Shown: piece by piece, positions 38,452-46,325 of the stretch
How positions within the stretch are numbered: position 1 is the first letter of the stretch
Layout: every line of letters starts with the position of its first letter
NCBI GenBank assembly: GCA_004293485.1
Contig: RDYW01000036.1
Location: 24,793-88,792 of the forward strand
DNA from: Sphingobacteriales bacterium
GTDB taxonomy: Bacteria > Bacteroidota > Bacteroidia > Sphingobacteriales > Sphingobacteriaceae
Length of the DNA stretch: 64,000 bases
Direction of reading: 5' to 3'
The notes under the pieces: generated by a model
What the model saw: the letters and a program-made list of their open reading frames with translations, nothing else
Databases searched by the model: none
What the model was told of the DNA's origin: nothing
Program-made: the position numbers and the translations under genes

Positions 38452-39210
38452 TTATTGATTTGGATGTGCTGTTTTTACACAGTAGCTTTCGGCCACTTGC
38501 CATAAAAAAGCACCACCTTTAATCCCGTCTTTATTACTTACTGTTTGTATGTTTTTATCTAGTTTAAAATTTAATCGCTTGGCATTGCCTCCACTTAAAA
38601 ATAAGTTATCATAATTTACTACCGTTTTAAAAGTGTTTAATACCTCTTTCATTCGGTTATTCCAGGTTTCTAAGCCTTCTTTTTGCAATGCCTTTTCGCC
38701 CACAAAGGCATCGTAATCTTTACTTTTGGTTACCGGTAAATGGGCTAGTTCTAAATGTGGTAGCAAAGCACCACCCATAAATAAAGCTGTACCAAAGCCA
38801 GTGCCAAGGGTAATAACCATTTCTAAGCCTTTACGGTTTATTAAAGCAAGGCCTTGAAAATCGGCATCGTTTACTACACGTGTAGGTTTTTCAAACTGTT
38901 TGGCAAGTATCTGCCCGAGGTTAACATTTTCCCAGTAATGGTTACCTAAATTAGGTGCTGTTTTTATTACACCATCTTTTACAAAGCCAGGAAAGCCTAC
39001 GGCAATTTTATCAAATTGCGGAAAATTTTTAACTAGTTCGGCAATAGATTGAGCAGTATTTTCGGGGCTGGCTATTTTTGGCGTTTCGATTCGTTGGTAC
39101 TCGGATAGATATTCACCATTTTTATTTAATACTGCAGCTTTTATATGCGAACCGCCTATATCTATGGCAAGTATAGCTTGTTTGGTTGGTTTTTTTGAAA
39201 TATTTGTCAT
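38452..39210 (-). CDS. ppgK: ROK-family kinase, polyphosphate-glucokinase-like
   Basis: The 252-residue protein has the ROK phosphate-binding loop LAIDIGGSHIKAAVL, VGFPGFV, the catalytic Asp in RVVNDADFQGLA and the adenosine-side TLGTGFGTALF. It lacks the zinc-binding CxCGxxGC motif of most ROK kinases and repressors, and it matches the short polyphosphate glucokinase subfamily in length and in ELAHLPV. It would make glucose 6-phosphate using polyphosphate, ATP or both, feeding zwf downstream in the same run. The phosphate donor cannot be proved from sequence. Confidence 0.8.
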   Translation of the reverse strand: MTNISKKPTKQAILAIDIGGSHIKAAVLNKNGEYLSEYQRIETPKIASPENTAQSIAELVKNFPQFDKIAVGFPGFVKDGVIKTAPNLGNHYWENVNLGQILAKQFEKPTRVVNDADFQGLALINRKGLEMVITLGTGFGTALFMGGALLPHLELAHLPVTKSKDYDAFVGEKALQKEGLETWNNRMKEVLNTFKTVVNYDNLFLSGGNAKRLNFKLDKNIQTVSNKDGIKGGAFLWQVAESYCVKTAHPNQ

Positions 39211-39298
39211 AATTTAAGCATAATTTGCTTGTTTTAACCCCGATATTATACAACTGGCAAAACTAAATTTTTTATTTAAAAATCGGTTATTTAAAAAC

Positions 39299-39333
39299 AT
39301 AAAAAAACCGTAGCTATAAAAGTAGTTACGGTT
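39299..39333 (-). terminator. Rho-independent terminator downstream of the ahpD-like gene
   Basis: On the minus strand an 11 bp stem (AACCGTAACTA / TAGCTACGGTT, one G-U pair) with a 6 nt loop is followed directly by a run of seven T. It lies about 80 bp past the stop of the ahpD-like gene and just before the ROK kinase gene. Confidence 0.8.
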
Positions 39334-39410
39334 ATAAAAATTATTGTACAATTTTAAATTATATGCCAAAGCTTTAGCAAATTGTGGTAAAAATAATAGG
39401 GTGTTGTTTT

Positions 39411-39992
39411 TTAAAAAATTATTTTACCAACAGAGGTAACTAATGATGCAATTCTTACAGCATCAAAAATTCTTTCTTCTTTGGTATTCATTTTTATTAA
39501 CGAATCTTCGTGGGCGTTTACACACATTTCGCAACCGTTTACGGCCGAAATAGCCAAACTCATAAGTTCAAAAAATTCTTTGCTCGTTACTGGTTTCATC
39601 ATAATTTGCATGCGTATGCGGGCAGGTATCTGTGTATATTTTTCTTTTTGAGTAAAATGCCTAAAACGGTAAAAAATATTATTGCTTGCCAGTAGCGAAG
39701 CGCAAGATACAGCTTCGGCCAATTCATCTTCACTAGCCTCAAACTTAAGAGCGTAGGCTTTATAAAAATTTACTAATACCGTATTTTGGTTATTGGCAGC
39801 CACGCTTAATGCTAACAGCCCGCATTCTTTTTCGTTAATATATTCTGATGTTAGTGTACTGTTAAAATTAAGTTTTAAATCTCGAAGGTATTTAAACTCG
39901 GTTTGGTTAATAATTTCTAATGCGGGGGTGTTTATTTCTGATAAGCCAAAAATCTCTAAAAGTTCGGCGGTTGTTTCTTTAATATTGCTCAT
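39411..39992 (-). CDS. ahpD: AhpD-like alkylhydroperoxidase (carboxymuconolactone decarboxylase fold)
   Basis: The 193-residue protein has the redox motif CEMCVNAHEDSL near its C terminus (Cys154, Cys157, His161), which is the CxxCxxxH site of AhpD. Length and general sequence resemble actinobacterial AhpD, which reduces AhpC through a lipoamide-dependent chain. The ahpC-like gene lies about 170 bp upstream on the same strand, so the two probably work as a pair. A terminator follows. The N-terminal half is more divergent than the active site. Confidence 0.85.
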   Translation of the reverse strand: MSNIKETTAELLEIFGLSEINTPALEIINQTEFKYLRDLKLNFNSTLTSEYINEKECGLLALSVAANNQNTVLVNFYKAYALKFEASEDELAEAVSCASLLASNNIFYRFRHFTQKEKYTQIPARIRMQIMMKPVTSKEFFELMSLAISAVNGCEMCVNAHEDSLIKMNTKEERIFDAVRIASLVTSVGKIIF

Positions 39993-40065
39993 ATTTATTG
40001 GTTTAAAATATTTTTGGTGGGATGCTTATGCGTACCAAAAATAATGCACATTAGTTTTTATTAAG

Positions 40066-40093
40066 CCTCGATAGAAAAGAAGTATCTATCGAG
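40066..40093. terminator. Hairpin between the ahpC-like and ahpD-like genes
   Basis: A perfect 9 bp stem, CCTCGATAG / CTATCGAGG, closes an 11 nt loop and lies 73-100 bp after the ahpC stop. It has no clean T-run on the minus strand, so it could be a weak attenuator or an mRNA 3'-end stabiliser that tunes ahpD against ahpC. Confidence 0.5.
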
Positions 40094-40132
40094 GTTTAAA
40101 TGTTTAGTATTTTAGAATGGTTTTTGCTAGCT

Positions 40133-40160
40133 GCCCGAAAGCCCGAAGCCCGAAAGCCCA
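40133..40160. repeat. Short tandem GCCCGAA(A) repeat
   Basis: Four consecutive units read GCCCGAAA GCCCGAA GCCCGAAA GCCCAAAA, immediately 3' of the ahpC-like gene. It is non-coding and looks like a slippage-type microrepeat. Confidence 0.7.
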
Positions 40161-40165
40161 AAACG

Positions 40166-40708
40166 CTACCCTAAAGTATCCTGTCCTTTTTCCCAGTTAC
40201 AAGGGCAAAGTTCGTCGGTTTGTAAGCCATCTAATACTCGTAAAACCTCTTTCACGTTACGGCCTACGCTTAAATCGTTTACACAAATCCAACGGATAAC
40301 ACCTTCGGGGTCGATAATAAAAGTTGCTCGGTAGGCTACTTTTTCGCCAGCTACCAAAATGCCTAAATCTTCGGCTAAGGATTTTGAGGTATCGGCAATC
40401 ATCGGAAACTTTAAGCCACGCAAGTCATCGTGGTTATTTCTCCAGGCCAAGTGTACAAATTCCGAGTCGGTTGATGCTCCTAAAAGTGTGGTGTTACGGT
40501 CTTTAAACTCACCGTAATTGTTGTTAAATTCGGCAATTTCGGTAGGGCATACAAAAGTAAAATCTTTTGGCCACCAAAACATTACCGTCCAGCGGTTATC
40601 GTTGTTAGTAAAACTATCCGAATTAATAAATTCAAATTCTTTACCTTTTTCTAAGCTTACTACAGCTTGCTTGTTAAATGCTGGAAATTTTTCTCCTATA
40701 CCTATCAT
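40166..40708 (-). CDS. ahpC: AhpC-type peroxiredoxin
   Basis: The 180-residue peroxiredoxin has the active site WWPKDFTFVCPTEI with peroxidatic Cys54. The C-terminal LCPCNWEKGQDTL carries Cys168 and Cys170. Three catalytic Cys and this ending are characteristic of the mycobacterial-type AhpC that is recycled by AhpD, not by AhpF. An AhpD-like gene lies downstream on the same strand. It reduces peroxides in the cytoplasm. A consensus -7 box lies 24 bp before the ATG. Confidence 0.93.
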   Translation of the reverse strand: MIGIGEKFPAFNKQAVVSLEKGKEFEFINSDSFTNNDNRWTVMFWWPKDFTFVCPTEIAEFNNNYGEFKDRNTTLLGASTDSEFVHLAWRNNHDDLRGLKFPMIADTSKSLAEDLGILVAGEKVAYRATFIIDPEGVIRWICVNDLSVGRNVKEVLRVLDGLQTDELCPCNWEKGQDTLG

Positions 40709-40732
40709 AATTTTTTATATTTAATTAAAATG

Positions 40733-40740
40733 CAAATATA
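40733..40740 (-). promoter_or_regulatory. -7 box TATATTTG for the ahpC-like gene
   Basis: On the minus strand the sequence is TATATTTG, an exact TAnnTTTG match 24 bp before the ATG. No obvious OxyR-type palindrome was seen around it. Confidence 0.5.
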
Positions 40741-40806
40741 AGCTTCGTTTAATAATGTAAAAACTATTAATATTTATAATGATATAAGATTTGTCTATAT
40801 CGTTGT

Positions 40807-41460
40807 TTATTGTTTGAGTTTTCCTTTATATGATTTTTTAAATTTTTGGAACCTAGGTATCGAAACATTTTTAACATACGGGTTTCCTGTATCGTGTTTA
40901 ATATAATCTTGGTGATAATCTTCGGCTATATAAAACGCATTTAGTTGTTGTAGTTCGGTAACTAATGGTTTATCAAACCTATTTGATGCACTTATTTCTT
41001 TAATAGACTGCATAGCAGTTTCTTTTTCGGCTGGGTTTTGATAAAATAAAATAGAGCGGTACGACGAACCCCTATCTGGTCCTTGTTGGTTTGGGGTGGT
41101 TGGGTCGTGTGAGGCAAAAAATACATTAACTAGTTCTTTATACGAAATTATTTTAGGGTTGTAATATACCAATACTGTTTCGGCATGGCCTGTGGTTTCG
41201 GTATTTACTATATCGTAGGTGGGGTTTATTGTAGTTCCGCCTGCATAGCCCGAAATAACTTCGTTTACGCCCTCCACGGATTCAAAAATATGTTCGGAAC
41301 ACCAAAAACAACCCTCGGCAAATGCCGCTACCGCTTGCCCGTTTGGCGGAGTTAAACTTAAACGTACATCTTTTTGTGCTTTGGTTTGGCCATTGCCATT
41401 ACAGGCTAAACATAGCAAAATCAAAAAACGTAAGTAAAAATTTGAAATTATCTGTTTCAT
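40807..41460 (-). CDS. msrA: Peptide methionine-S-sulfoxide reductase MsrA, exported
   Basis: The 217-residue protein has the MsrA active site AEGCFWCSEHIFESVEGV (catalytic Cys51), GYAGG, GHAETVLVYYNP, and DPTTPNQQGPDRGSSYRS. The N terminus (ISNFYLRFLILLCLAC) looks like a lipoprotein or secretion signal, with Cys20 as the candidate lipidated residue. The enzyme would therefore repair oxidised Met in envelope proteins. It stands about 100 bp downstream of the ahpC promoter region and is a separate unit. Confidence 0.94.
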   Translation of the reverse strand: MKQIISNFYLRFLILLCLACNGNGQTKAQKDVRLSLTPPNGQAVAAFAEGCFWCSEHIFESVEGVNEVISGYAGGTTINPTYDIVNTETTGHAETVLVYYNPKIISYKELVNVFFASHDPTTPNQQGPDRGSSYRSILFYQNPAEKETAMQSIKEISASNRFDKPLVTELQQLNAFYIAEDYHQDYIKHDTGNPYVKNVSIPRFQKFKKSYKGKLKQ

Positions 41461-41536
41461 ATATTGGTTATTTTAAACGTATAAAAAATTTAATCTTTTA
41501 GTTTTTTAACCCAAAACACCTATACTAATTTAGTAA

Positions 41537-42721
41537 TCAAACCACCCGCAACAATAGGCCTTTTAAATACTCGCCTTCGGAAAAAGAAACCCTTACAGGA
41601 TGATCATCGGGTTGGTGTAATTGCTGTATAATTTGTATTTCTTTGCCAGCATCTAGCGCAGCCCAAGTAATAATTTGTTTAAATGTTTCCATATCTACCG
41701 CTCCTGAGCAGCTAAATGTAGCCAATAAACCTCCCGATGGTAGCAATTGCATGGCCGTTCGGTTTAAATCTTTATATGCTCGGGCGGCTTTATTTAAGGC
41801 CGAACGTGAGGGAGCATATTTGGGTGGGTCTAAAATAATAGCATCAAAAAAAGTTTCTTGCTCTTTAAAAATACGTAATTGTTTGTTTACATCGTTTTGT
41901 ATGGTGCTTGTTTTGGTGGTATCAAAGCCATTTAAAACTATATTTTTTTCTAATGTTTGTATGGCTAATGCCGAGCTATCAACTGCCGTAACTTTTGCTG
42001 CCCCTATTGCCAAAGCGTTTAAACTAAAGCCTCCGCTGTAGCTAAAACAATCTAAAACCGTTTTGCCTTGTACATAATTTGCTACTACCTTACGGTTGTG
42101 GCGTTGGTCGCAGTAAAAGCCCGATTTTTGTCCCTCGGCAATATTGATATGGTATTTTATGCCATTTTCGGTAACTTCTACAAACTCGGGCGGAAAACCT
42201 CCCCACAATATTCCACTCGATGCTTCCAAGCCATCATGCGCCCTAGCGGTTAGGTCGCTTTTATCGTATATGCCTGTGGCTGCTGTTAGTTTTTGTAGCT
42301 CATCAATAATAATGGTTTTATTACGTTCGATGCCCGAAGTTAAAATTTGCACCGACAGGTAATTGGCGTATTTATCTACAACTAATCCCGGCAGGTAATC
42401 TGATTCGCTGTACACCAACCGGCAGGTATTGGTTTTTGCGGTTAAAATATGGCTACGGTTGGCTACTGCAGTTTGTATGCGCTTACGCCACCATGCCTCG
42501 TTGGGTATTTGCGCTTCGTCCCATTCTAATAACCTTATGGCTACCCTCGATTGTGCATTGTAATGCCCATATGCCAAAAATTGTTTATCGTGTGCCAATA
42601 CCGAAACCAATTGCCCATTTTCGGGTTTGCCGTTTACTTGTTGCAAAGCACCCGAAAATACCCACGGGTGGCGTTGTAAAACGGCTTTTTCTTTTCCTCT
42701 TTTTAATATTATTGATACCAT
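41537..42721 (-). CDS. rlmI: RlmI-like class I SAM-dependent rRNA (cytosine) methyltransferase
   Basis: The 394-residue protein has an N-terminal PUA-like domain (about 1-75, starting ILKRGKEKAVLQRHPWVFSGAL), a middle domain, and a Rossmann methyltransferase domain with LDCFSYSGGFSLNALAIGA, ILDPPKYAPS and a catalytic-type Cys in ATFSCSGAVDM. This matches the YccW/RlmI family, which makes m5C in 23S rRNA. A second RNA methyltransferase-like gene lies upstream on the same strand. The exact target base is inferred from family only. Confidence 0.88.
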   Translation of the reverse strand: MVSIILKRGKEKAVLQRHPWVFSGALQQVNGKPENGQLVSVLAHDKQFLAYGHYNAQSRVAIRLLEWDEAQIPNEAWWRKRIQTAVANRSHILTAKTNTCRLVYSESDYLPGLVVDKYANYLSVQILTSGIERNKTIIIDELQKLTAATGIYDKSDLTARAHDGLEASSGILWGGFPPEFVEVTENGIKYHINIAEGQKSGFYCDQRHNRKVVANYVQGKTVLDCFSYSGGFSLNALAIGAAKVTAVDSSALAIQTLEKNIVLNGFDTTKTSTIQNDVNKQLRIFKEQETFFDAIILDPPKYAPSRSALNKAARAYKDLNRTAMQLLPSGGLLATFSCSGAVDMETFKQIITWAALDAGKEIQIIQQLHQPDDHPVRVSFSEGEYLKGLLLRVV

Positions 42722-42787
42722 AAGGGCAGTAAAGATAGTATTATTGGTTAAAGGTTATTTTACAAAAATAGTAACTATAAAGCCTTA

Positions 42788-42830
42788 CGCAAAACTCGGT
42801 GTTGCGTGGAGAAATGCACCACGACAAAGG
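42788..42830. repeat. Intergenic palindromic element with TTGCGTGG head
   Basis: The segment TTG-CGTGG-AGAAATGCA-CCACG-A-CAA (42802-42827) forms an 8 bp stem with one bulge. The head TTGCGTGGAG resembles the TTGCGTGAGG head of the elements at 13.2 and 36.1 kb. The surrounding 219 bp gap has no believable gene; the tracked 65-residue ORF here has no recognisable features. Confidence 0.5.
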
Positions 42831-42940
42831 GGTTTGGATTTTATGTTGCCACGAATTTGTGTATTTCAACAATAAAGCCATAGGTAAAAAGCGTGAAGAC
42901 ACGTACAGCTTTATTAAATAAAGGTTATGCCCCTTCAAAA

Positions 42941-44125
42941 TTAGGCTACGCTATTGCTTTCTCGTCTGCTACCATCATACAATTCATACTCCAACAGTCT
43001 ACAATCCAGCTTACCATTATAAAACTCAATTCGGCGGCTTGCTTTTAAGCCTATTTTTTTGGCTAAATCGGGGTTGCCTGTAAAAATATAGCCTTTATAG
43101 CCTTTGCAGGCTTGTTTTAGGTAATCGCCTATGCGCTTGTAGGTAGCTTCTAGCTTGGTGTGTACCCCTAGGCGTTCGCCATATTCGGGGTTAAAAATAA
43201 TTACGCCAGGCTGATTTTCGGGTAAAACGGTTTCCGCAAAATCGGCAATTTGAAAATCTATCAAAGCATCTACTCCTGCGGTTCGGGCATTTTTTTCGGC
43301 AATATGTACAGCATCTTCCGATATATCCGAAGCTATAATTTTAAAGTTTATTTGCTTAGTAACTTGGTCTTTTAAAATGCGGCGTTCTTTAAAAAACACT
43401 TCTTCATCGTAACCTAAAATGTGCATAAAAGCATAGTTCATCCGTAATAAACCGGGCGTACGTTGGGTAGCAATTAAGGCAGCTTCAATAGCCAAAGTGC
43501 CCGAGCCGCACATGGGGTTTACAAATGTGCTTTGCATATCCCACCCTGTGGCTAAAATAGTACCCGAAGCCAAAGCCTCAAGCATAGGTGCTTTGCCGGG
43601 TATTTTACGGTAGCTGTGTTTAGCTAGGGTTTCGCCCGAGGTATCAATATAAATTTCGGCATTATCGTTTTTCCAGTACAGGTGTACCACGGTTTTCGAA
43701 TAATCGGCACCCGAATTAGGCCGAAAGTTATGTACGCTTTTTATCCTATCGGCAATGGCATCTTTCACTTTTAAGTTGGCAAATAAAGGTGTAGTAATGG
43801 TAGAATTATCCACATTAGAGTTAACCGAAAAGTAGCCGCTAAAATCAATTAACTTTTCCCACTCAATGGCAAGTACTTCGTTGTACATTTCGTTGGCATT
43901 GGCTGCGGTAAACTGTTTAATACGGTACAAAATTTGGCTTGCACAACGTACATTTAAGTTAAGTTTAATACACTCATTTACAGTTGCCTTTAATTCTACA
44001 CCGGTAGCAAATACGCGTTCGGGCTTAAAACCCAAAGCTTCAACCTCTTGTTGAAGATAAACCGATAACCTTTTATTGCAGGTAATTATAACCTTTGCGG
44101 GATTGTTGAAAACTTGATACATCAT
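42941..44125 (-). CDS. THUMP-domain class I SAM-dependent RNA methyltransferase (RlmL/TrmN-like)
   Basis: The 394-residue protein has an N-terminal THUMP domain (about 45-160, ASQILYRIKQFTAANANEMY onwards). A methyltransferase domain follows, with FVNPMCGSGTLAIEAALIA, the nucleic-acid N-methyltransferase motif FNPEYGERLG (a variant of NPPYG), and the SAM-binding DISEDAVHIAEKNA. The family methylates a guanine in 23S rRNA (RlmL type) or in tRNA (Trm14 type), and the sequence alone does not decide between them. On the minus strand a TAATTTGC box precedes the start. Confidence 0.88.
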   Translation of the reverse strand: MMYQVFNNPAKVIITCNKRLSVYLQQEVEALGFKPERVFATGVELKATVNECIKLNLNVRCASQILYRIKQFTAANANEMYNEVLAIEWEKLIDFSGYFSVNSNVDNSTITTPLFANLKVKDAIADRIKSVHNFRPNSGADYSKTVVHLYWKNDNAEIYIDTSGETLAKHSYRKIPGKAPMLEALASGTILATGWDMQSTFVNPMCGSGTLAIEAALIATQRTPGLLRMNYAFMHILGYDEEVFFKERRILKDQVTKQINFKIIASDISEDAVHIAEKNARTAGVDALIDFQIADFAETVLPENQPGVIIFNPEYGERLGVHTKLEATYKRIGDYLKQACKGYKGYIFTGNPDLAKKIGLKASRRIEFYNGKLDCRLLEYELYDGSRRESNSVA

Positions 44126-44179
44126 TTGCGCAAATTACTCAAATAAAATGTACAGATTTGAAAAACATTTAAAGTTATT

Positions 44180-44557
44180 ATGGAAATTAAAGGAAAAATA
44201 CACGAAGTATCAGATATTATTAACGTTACCGAATCGTTTAGAAAACGAGAGCTAGTAATTGAGTATGCCGAAAACCCGCAATACCCAGAGTTTGTAAAAT
44301 TTGAGGCTATTCAAGATAAATGTGTGTTATTAGATAACCTACAATTAGGTGCCGAGGTAGAGGTTTCGTTTAACCTTAAAGGTAGGCCTTATACCGACAA
44401 AGCAGGTAAAAAAAGTTATTTTAACTCATTACATGTTTGGCGTATAACATCGTTAAATACAGCTATGCCACCCGTAGCAGCCGCACCAGCACCCGAATAT
44501 GCACCGCCCGTAGATGTGAGTGCAGCACCTGGCGAAGATGATGATTTACCGTTTTAA
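44180..44557 (+). CDS. DUF3127 family protein
   Basis: The 125-residue protein starts MEIKGKIHEVSDIINVTESF and contains VIEYAENPQYPEFVKFEAIQ and GRPYTDKAGKKSYFNSLHVW, followed by a Pro/Ala-rich linker and the acidic tail PGEDDDLPF. The layout, an OB-like domain with a disordered linker and an acidic hydrophobic tip, strongly resembles single-stranded DNA-binding proteins (SSB ends DDDIPF). DUF3127 is common in Bacteroidota and is not characterised to my knowledge. A strong terminator follows the stop. Confidence 0.85.
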   Translation: MEIKGKIHEVSDIINVTESFRKRELVIEYAENPQYPEFVKFEAIQDKCVLLDNLQLGAEVEVSFNLKGRPYTDKAGKKSYFNSLHVWRITSLNTAMPPVAAAPAPEYAPPVDVSAAPGEDDDLPF

Positions 44558-44580
44558 CTTTTTTAACTTCAGAATTCGAT

Positions 44581-44620
44581 AAAAGCGGCGTTTGTTACCC
44601 CAACGAACGACCGCTTTTTT
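44581..44620 (+). terminator. Strong rho-independent terminator after the DUF3127 gene
   Basis: A 16 bp stem, AAAAGCGG-CGTTTGTT / AACGAACG-A-CCGCTTTT, with a single bulged A and an ACCCC loop, is followed by six T. It isolates the DUF3127 gene from the epimerase gene starting 12 bp later. Confidence 0.85.
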
Positions 44621-44631
44621 ATTAAAAAAAT

Positions 44632-45609
44632 ATGATTTTAGTAACGGGCGCAACTGGCTTTTTAGGTTCTGAGGTAGTAGTACAGCTTTTACAATCCGAA
44701 ACTAAAATTAGATGTATAAAAAGAAACACTGCAAACATTCCACCTAAATTAAAACACCTAAGCTTAAAAATTGAGTGGCTTAACGCCGATATGTTAAACT
44801 TTTCGGATTTGGAAGACGCCTTTAAAGGTGTTACTTACGTGTACCATTGTGCGGCTATGGTTTCGCTTGATGCTAAAGATAAAACACACATGATACGCAA
44901 TAATGTAGCGGGCACCCAAAACGTGGTTAATTTATGTTTAAGCTATGGTATTAAAAAACTAATTCATGTAAGTTCGATAGCCGCATTAGGCAAAAGTAAA
45001 AGCGGCGAAGCCATTACCGAAGAACATTATTGGGATGCGTTTGATATTAATAATGGCTACGCTATATCGAAGTACCAAAGCGAAATGGAGGTGTGGCGAG
45101 GTATTGAAGAAGGGTTAAATGCGGTTATTGTTAATCCATCAATTATTTTAGGAGCAGATGCCCCCTTAGAAGGTACCGGTATGCTTTTTAAGCATATACA
45201 AAATGGGCTAAAATATTATACCGATGGCGCAAGTGGCTTTGTAGATGTGGAAGATGTAGCAAAAGCAATGATTTTTTTAGCCAATAGTAGTATTGTAGCG
45301 CAACGATTTATTATTAACAGCCAAAATATTTTGTACAAAACCCTATTTGAAAACATTGCCCAAGCATTGGCCGTAGCGGCACCTACTAAAAAAGCATCGG
45401 CTTTTGAACTTGCTATAGCTTGGCGATGGAGTACGTTAAAAGCTTTTTTTACTGGTAAAAAGGCGGGCATATCGTACGATATTGCCGCAACGTCTATTCG
45501 TATAGATACTTTTAGTAATGATAAAATTAAACAGTTTATTGATTTTGATTTTAAGCCAATAAGTGTTACCATTAGCGAAATTGCCCAAAGATTAAAGCTT
45601 GTACGATAA
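44632..45609 (+). CDS. NAD-dependent epimerase/dehydratase (extended SDR)
   Basis: The 325-residue protein begins with the extended short-chain dehydrogenase nucleotide site ILVTGATGFLGSEVV. The conserved HVSSIAALG segment supplies the active-site Ser, and GYAISKYQSEMEV is the YxxxK catalytic pair. SGFVDVEDVAKAM is typical of the dihydroflavonol-reductase-like branch. The substrate is unknown. No sugar or cell-wall operon surrounds it, so it could act on a sugar nucleotide, sterol-like or other small substrate. It follows a strong terminator by 12 bp, so its promoter must overlap the terminator region. Confidence 0.85.
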   Translation: MILVTGATGFLGSEVVVQLLQSETKIRCIKRNTANIPPKLKHLSLKIEWLNADMLNFSDLEDAFKGVTYVYHCAAMVSLDAKDKTHMIRNNVAGTQNVVNLCLSYGIKKLIHVSSIAALGKSKSGEAITEEHYWDAFDINNGYAISKYQSEMEVWRGIEEGLNAVIVNPSIILGADAPLEGTGMLFKHIQNGLKYYTDGASGFVDVEDVAKAMIFLANSSIVAQRFIINSQNILYKTLFENIAQALAVAAPTKKASAFELAIAWRWSTLKAFFTGKKAGISYDIAATSIRIDTFSNDKIKQFIDFDFKPISVTISEIAQRLKLVR

Positions 45610-45747
45610 AAAAATTAAAGCATTTATGTAGAAAAAACAAATAGATATAATAGCCTTTATTGTTGTATTATACATTTTGCGCAGTAAAACCCGAGCTAAC
45701 ATTCCTACAGTTTAATTTTGGGTGTAATATGTATGCTTGTTATCTAT

Positions 45748-46323
45748 TTACAAGGCTGCTTTTACTAGGTAAGGTAATATTTCTTTTTGGAAAGATATAA
45801 AATTTTTACGCACATCCGAGTCGCTTACCGAAGTAAATGCAAACGAAAAAACAATGCTTTTGCTGGCTTTTATCAAAAAACGTAAGCGTTCGGGGTATGT
45901 TACATCGTTATTAAAGTTTCGGATAGCCACAAATTCGTTAAAAAGTATACTTTCTAGTTCGTTGGAAAGGTTTTTTAAAAACTCTTGCGCATTGGTAGAC
46001 TCTCGTATAAAATCCCAGCCTATAAACTCGTTACAAATAGTATAAGATAACTTGCTGGTTTTTAAAATTAGGCTTTTAAGGTGCTCTTCTTTGGTAATGC
46101 TTTGCGGGTTTTGCTGTACCAAATCGTTGATACTTATTTTAAGGTAATCCATTAAAATGGCATGTAAAATAAGTTCTTTACTTTCGAAATATTTATAAAT
46201 GGTAGCTTTAGCAATTTTTGCTTTTTTAGCAATTTCGTTTACACTAGTTTTATGGTAGCCGTATCTTCTAAATAAATCTTGCGCTGCTTTTTTAATGCTA
46301 TTTTTAATTTTGTCAACCTCCAT
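45748..46323 (-). CDS. TetR/AcrR family transcriptional regulator
   Basis: The 191-residue protein has the TetR DNA-binding domain at the N terminus (KKAAQDLFRRYGYHKTSVNE, IAKKAKIAKATIYKYFESKE) and an all-helical ligand or dimer domain after residue 65. It starts 2 bp after the Rieske-like lipoprotein gene and ends the pheS-lipoprotein-tetR run. The divergent epimerase gene is on the other side (convergent ends), so the target gene is not obvious. Confidence 0.9.
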   Translation of the reverse strand: MEVDKIKNSIKKAAQDLFRRYGYHKTSVNEIAKKAKIAKATIYKYFESKELILHAILMDYLKISINDLVQQNPQSITKEEHLKSLILKTSKLSYTICNEFIGWDFIRESTNAQEFLKNLSNELESILFNEFVAIRNFNNDVTYPERLRFLIKASKSIVFSFAFTSVSDSDVRKNFISFQKEILPYLVKAAL

Positions 46324-46325
46324 AT

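Noticed and set aside
40133-40160. GCCCGAA tandem repeat as a regulatory or mobile element
   Set aside because: It is too short and simple; replication slippage is a sufficient explanation.
42741-42938. 65-residue ORF in the gap between the two RNA methyltransferase genes
   Set aside because: It runs across the palindromic element and has no ribosome site or family features.
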